64,000 nucleotides of DNA from Pseudomonas sp. B21-048. Its GTDB lineage: Bacteria; Pseudomonadota; Gammaproteobacteria; Pseudomonadales; Pseudomonadaceae. The notes below the pieces were generated by a model. It saw nothing but the letters and a program-made list of their open reading frames with translations. It was not told the DNA's origin and did no database searches. The stretch is taken from the NCBI RefSeq assembly GCF_024748615.1, contig NZ_CP087168.1:930001-994000 (forward strand), given 5' to 3'. Below are positions 63,489 to 64,000 of this stretch, in pieces (within the stretch, counting starts at the first letter, position 1; every line of letters begins with the position of its first letter). The translations under genes were made by a program, and so were the position numbers.

Positions 63489-64000
63489 TTAGCGCGTCGA
63501 CACCGGGCGCTTGACCCACACTGGCGACAGGCTGCTGCCGCTGCCGGTGACGTACAGCACCGCGGCTTCGCCTCGTTCCAGGGCAACCGGTTTTACGTCG
63601 CCGACTTTGGTGGCGCCGTCGTACAGTGCCAGGCTGACTTTCACCGGGTTGATTTCACGCTCGCCACGGCCCTTGGCCGCCACGGACGGGACCACTTCGG
63701 TCTTGCCATCGGCGGTTTTCAGGGTCAGGGCCTTGTCGCTCAGGTTTTGTACGCGTACCAGGGATTTCTGTTTGTTCTTGAACGGCGGCTCTTCGATCAG
63801 TTGTGGCGCGCCGCTGGCGTTGTTGACCAGGGTGTAATAGTGGTCGCCGGCCAATTTCACCGGCAGGGTCTGGCTGCCGACCTTGGCGCTGTAATCGCCG
63901 CCCGGCATGAAGCTGAAGTCTGTGCTGGACAGCGGCGCGACTTCGCTCAGGTTGGTGGTGCCAACGGTGGCGCTGACTTCAGCGTTACCGGCGTTGTAGA
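63489..64000 (-). CDS. algF: Alginate O-acetylation protein AlgF (5' truncated by window)
   Basis: A periplasmic adaptor in alginate O-acetylation. The open frame runs past the window edge (first residues YNAGNAEVSATVGTTNLSEV), leaving about 169 of roughly 215 residues. FMPGGDYSAKVGSQTLPVKL, then TLVNNASGAPQLIEEPPFKN, and the C-terminus SSLSPVWVKRPVSTR are AlgF features, with two Ig-like beta domains. algA follows on the same strand, separated by a repeat. Confidence 0.93.
   Translation of the reverse strand, partial: YNAGNAEVSATVGTTNLSEVAPLSSTDFSFMPGGDYSAKVGSQTLPVKLAGDHYYTLVNNASGAPQLIEEPPFKNKQKSLVRVQNLSDKALTLKTADGKTEVVPSVAAKGRGEREINPVKVSLALYDGATKVGDVKPVALERGEAAVLYVTGSGSSLSPVWVKRPVSTR

Overview
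The window is a contiguous piece of a Pseudomonas chromosome, most likely of the P. fluorescens group. The reasons are the high GC content with strong GC3 bias, the murA-hisG-hisD-hisC-algW order, the alginate genes algF-algA, the hmg and ldh-pdhABC operons, and the many paired REP palindromes (REPINs) of the pseudomonad GTAGGAGCGAGC and GTGGGAGCGAGC types. No tRNA, rRNA or CRISPR array is visible. Species placement is an inference from gene order and repeat types.

Layout. 1-4.2 kb: the 3' end of murA (still carrying the fosfomycin-target Cys) and histidine genes hisG-hisD-hisC, with a terminator-like hairpin between hisG and hisD. 4.3-6.8 kb: a DUF4198 protein, a wrecked TonB-dependent receptor and the envelope-stress protease algW. 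6.8-14.6 kb: a Nif3-like protein, sulfate activation genes cysD-cysNC, an acyltransferase with pta, a DUF3565 protein and a SlyD-like FKBP. 14.7-21.3 kb: glutathione peroxidase, an OYE oxidoreductase, a glycosyltransferase, cysZ, trxB and a class III aminotransferase.

21.5-27.5 kb is the most interesting regulatory neighbourhood. A tetrahydromonapterin operon (folM-folE-folX-DUF1244-HopJ family) lies beside a membrane ABM protein, a MerR regulator resembling class II LitR, a PilZ-like protein, a short LOV photoreceptor and a MioC-type flavodoxin. This looks like a blue-light sensing module placed next to pterin synthesis.

27.6-31.9 kb is an accessory patch: a class II aldolase gutted by an in-frame deletion, an alpha/beta hydrolase, a frameshifted LuxR-type HTH remnant and a large dermonecrotic-toxin-like protein. 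31.9-41.5 kb holds aromatic and branched-chain catabolism: hmgR with its operator, hmgA-fahA-maiA, a SirB1 protein, and a leucine-dehydrogenase-like gene whose catalytic Lys is replaced by Val, followed by pdhA-pdhB-pdhC. 41.5-53.2 kb: yebG with an SOS box, psiE, DUF3509, serine transporter and sdaA with a divergent LysR gene, a RaiA/HPF protein, AraC and EamA genes, DUF2165, a 2-hydroxyacid dehydrogenase, and a DUF6124 gene preceded by a strongly structured leader RNA. 53.4-58.3 kb is a four-gene FUSC-type efflux operon with a divergent LysR gene. The window ends with DUF4440, SDR and small membrane protein genes, an intact ISL3-family insertion in the T-tract of the algA terminator (8-bp A8 target duplication), algA and partial algF.
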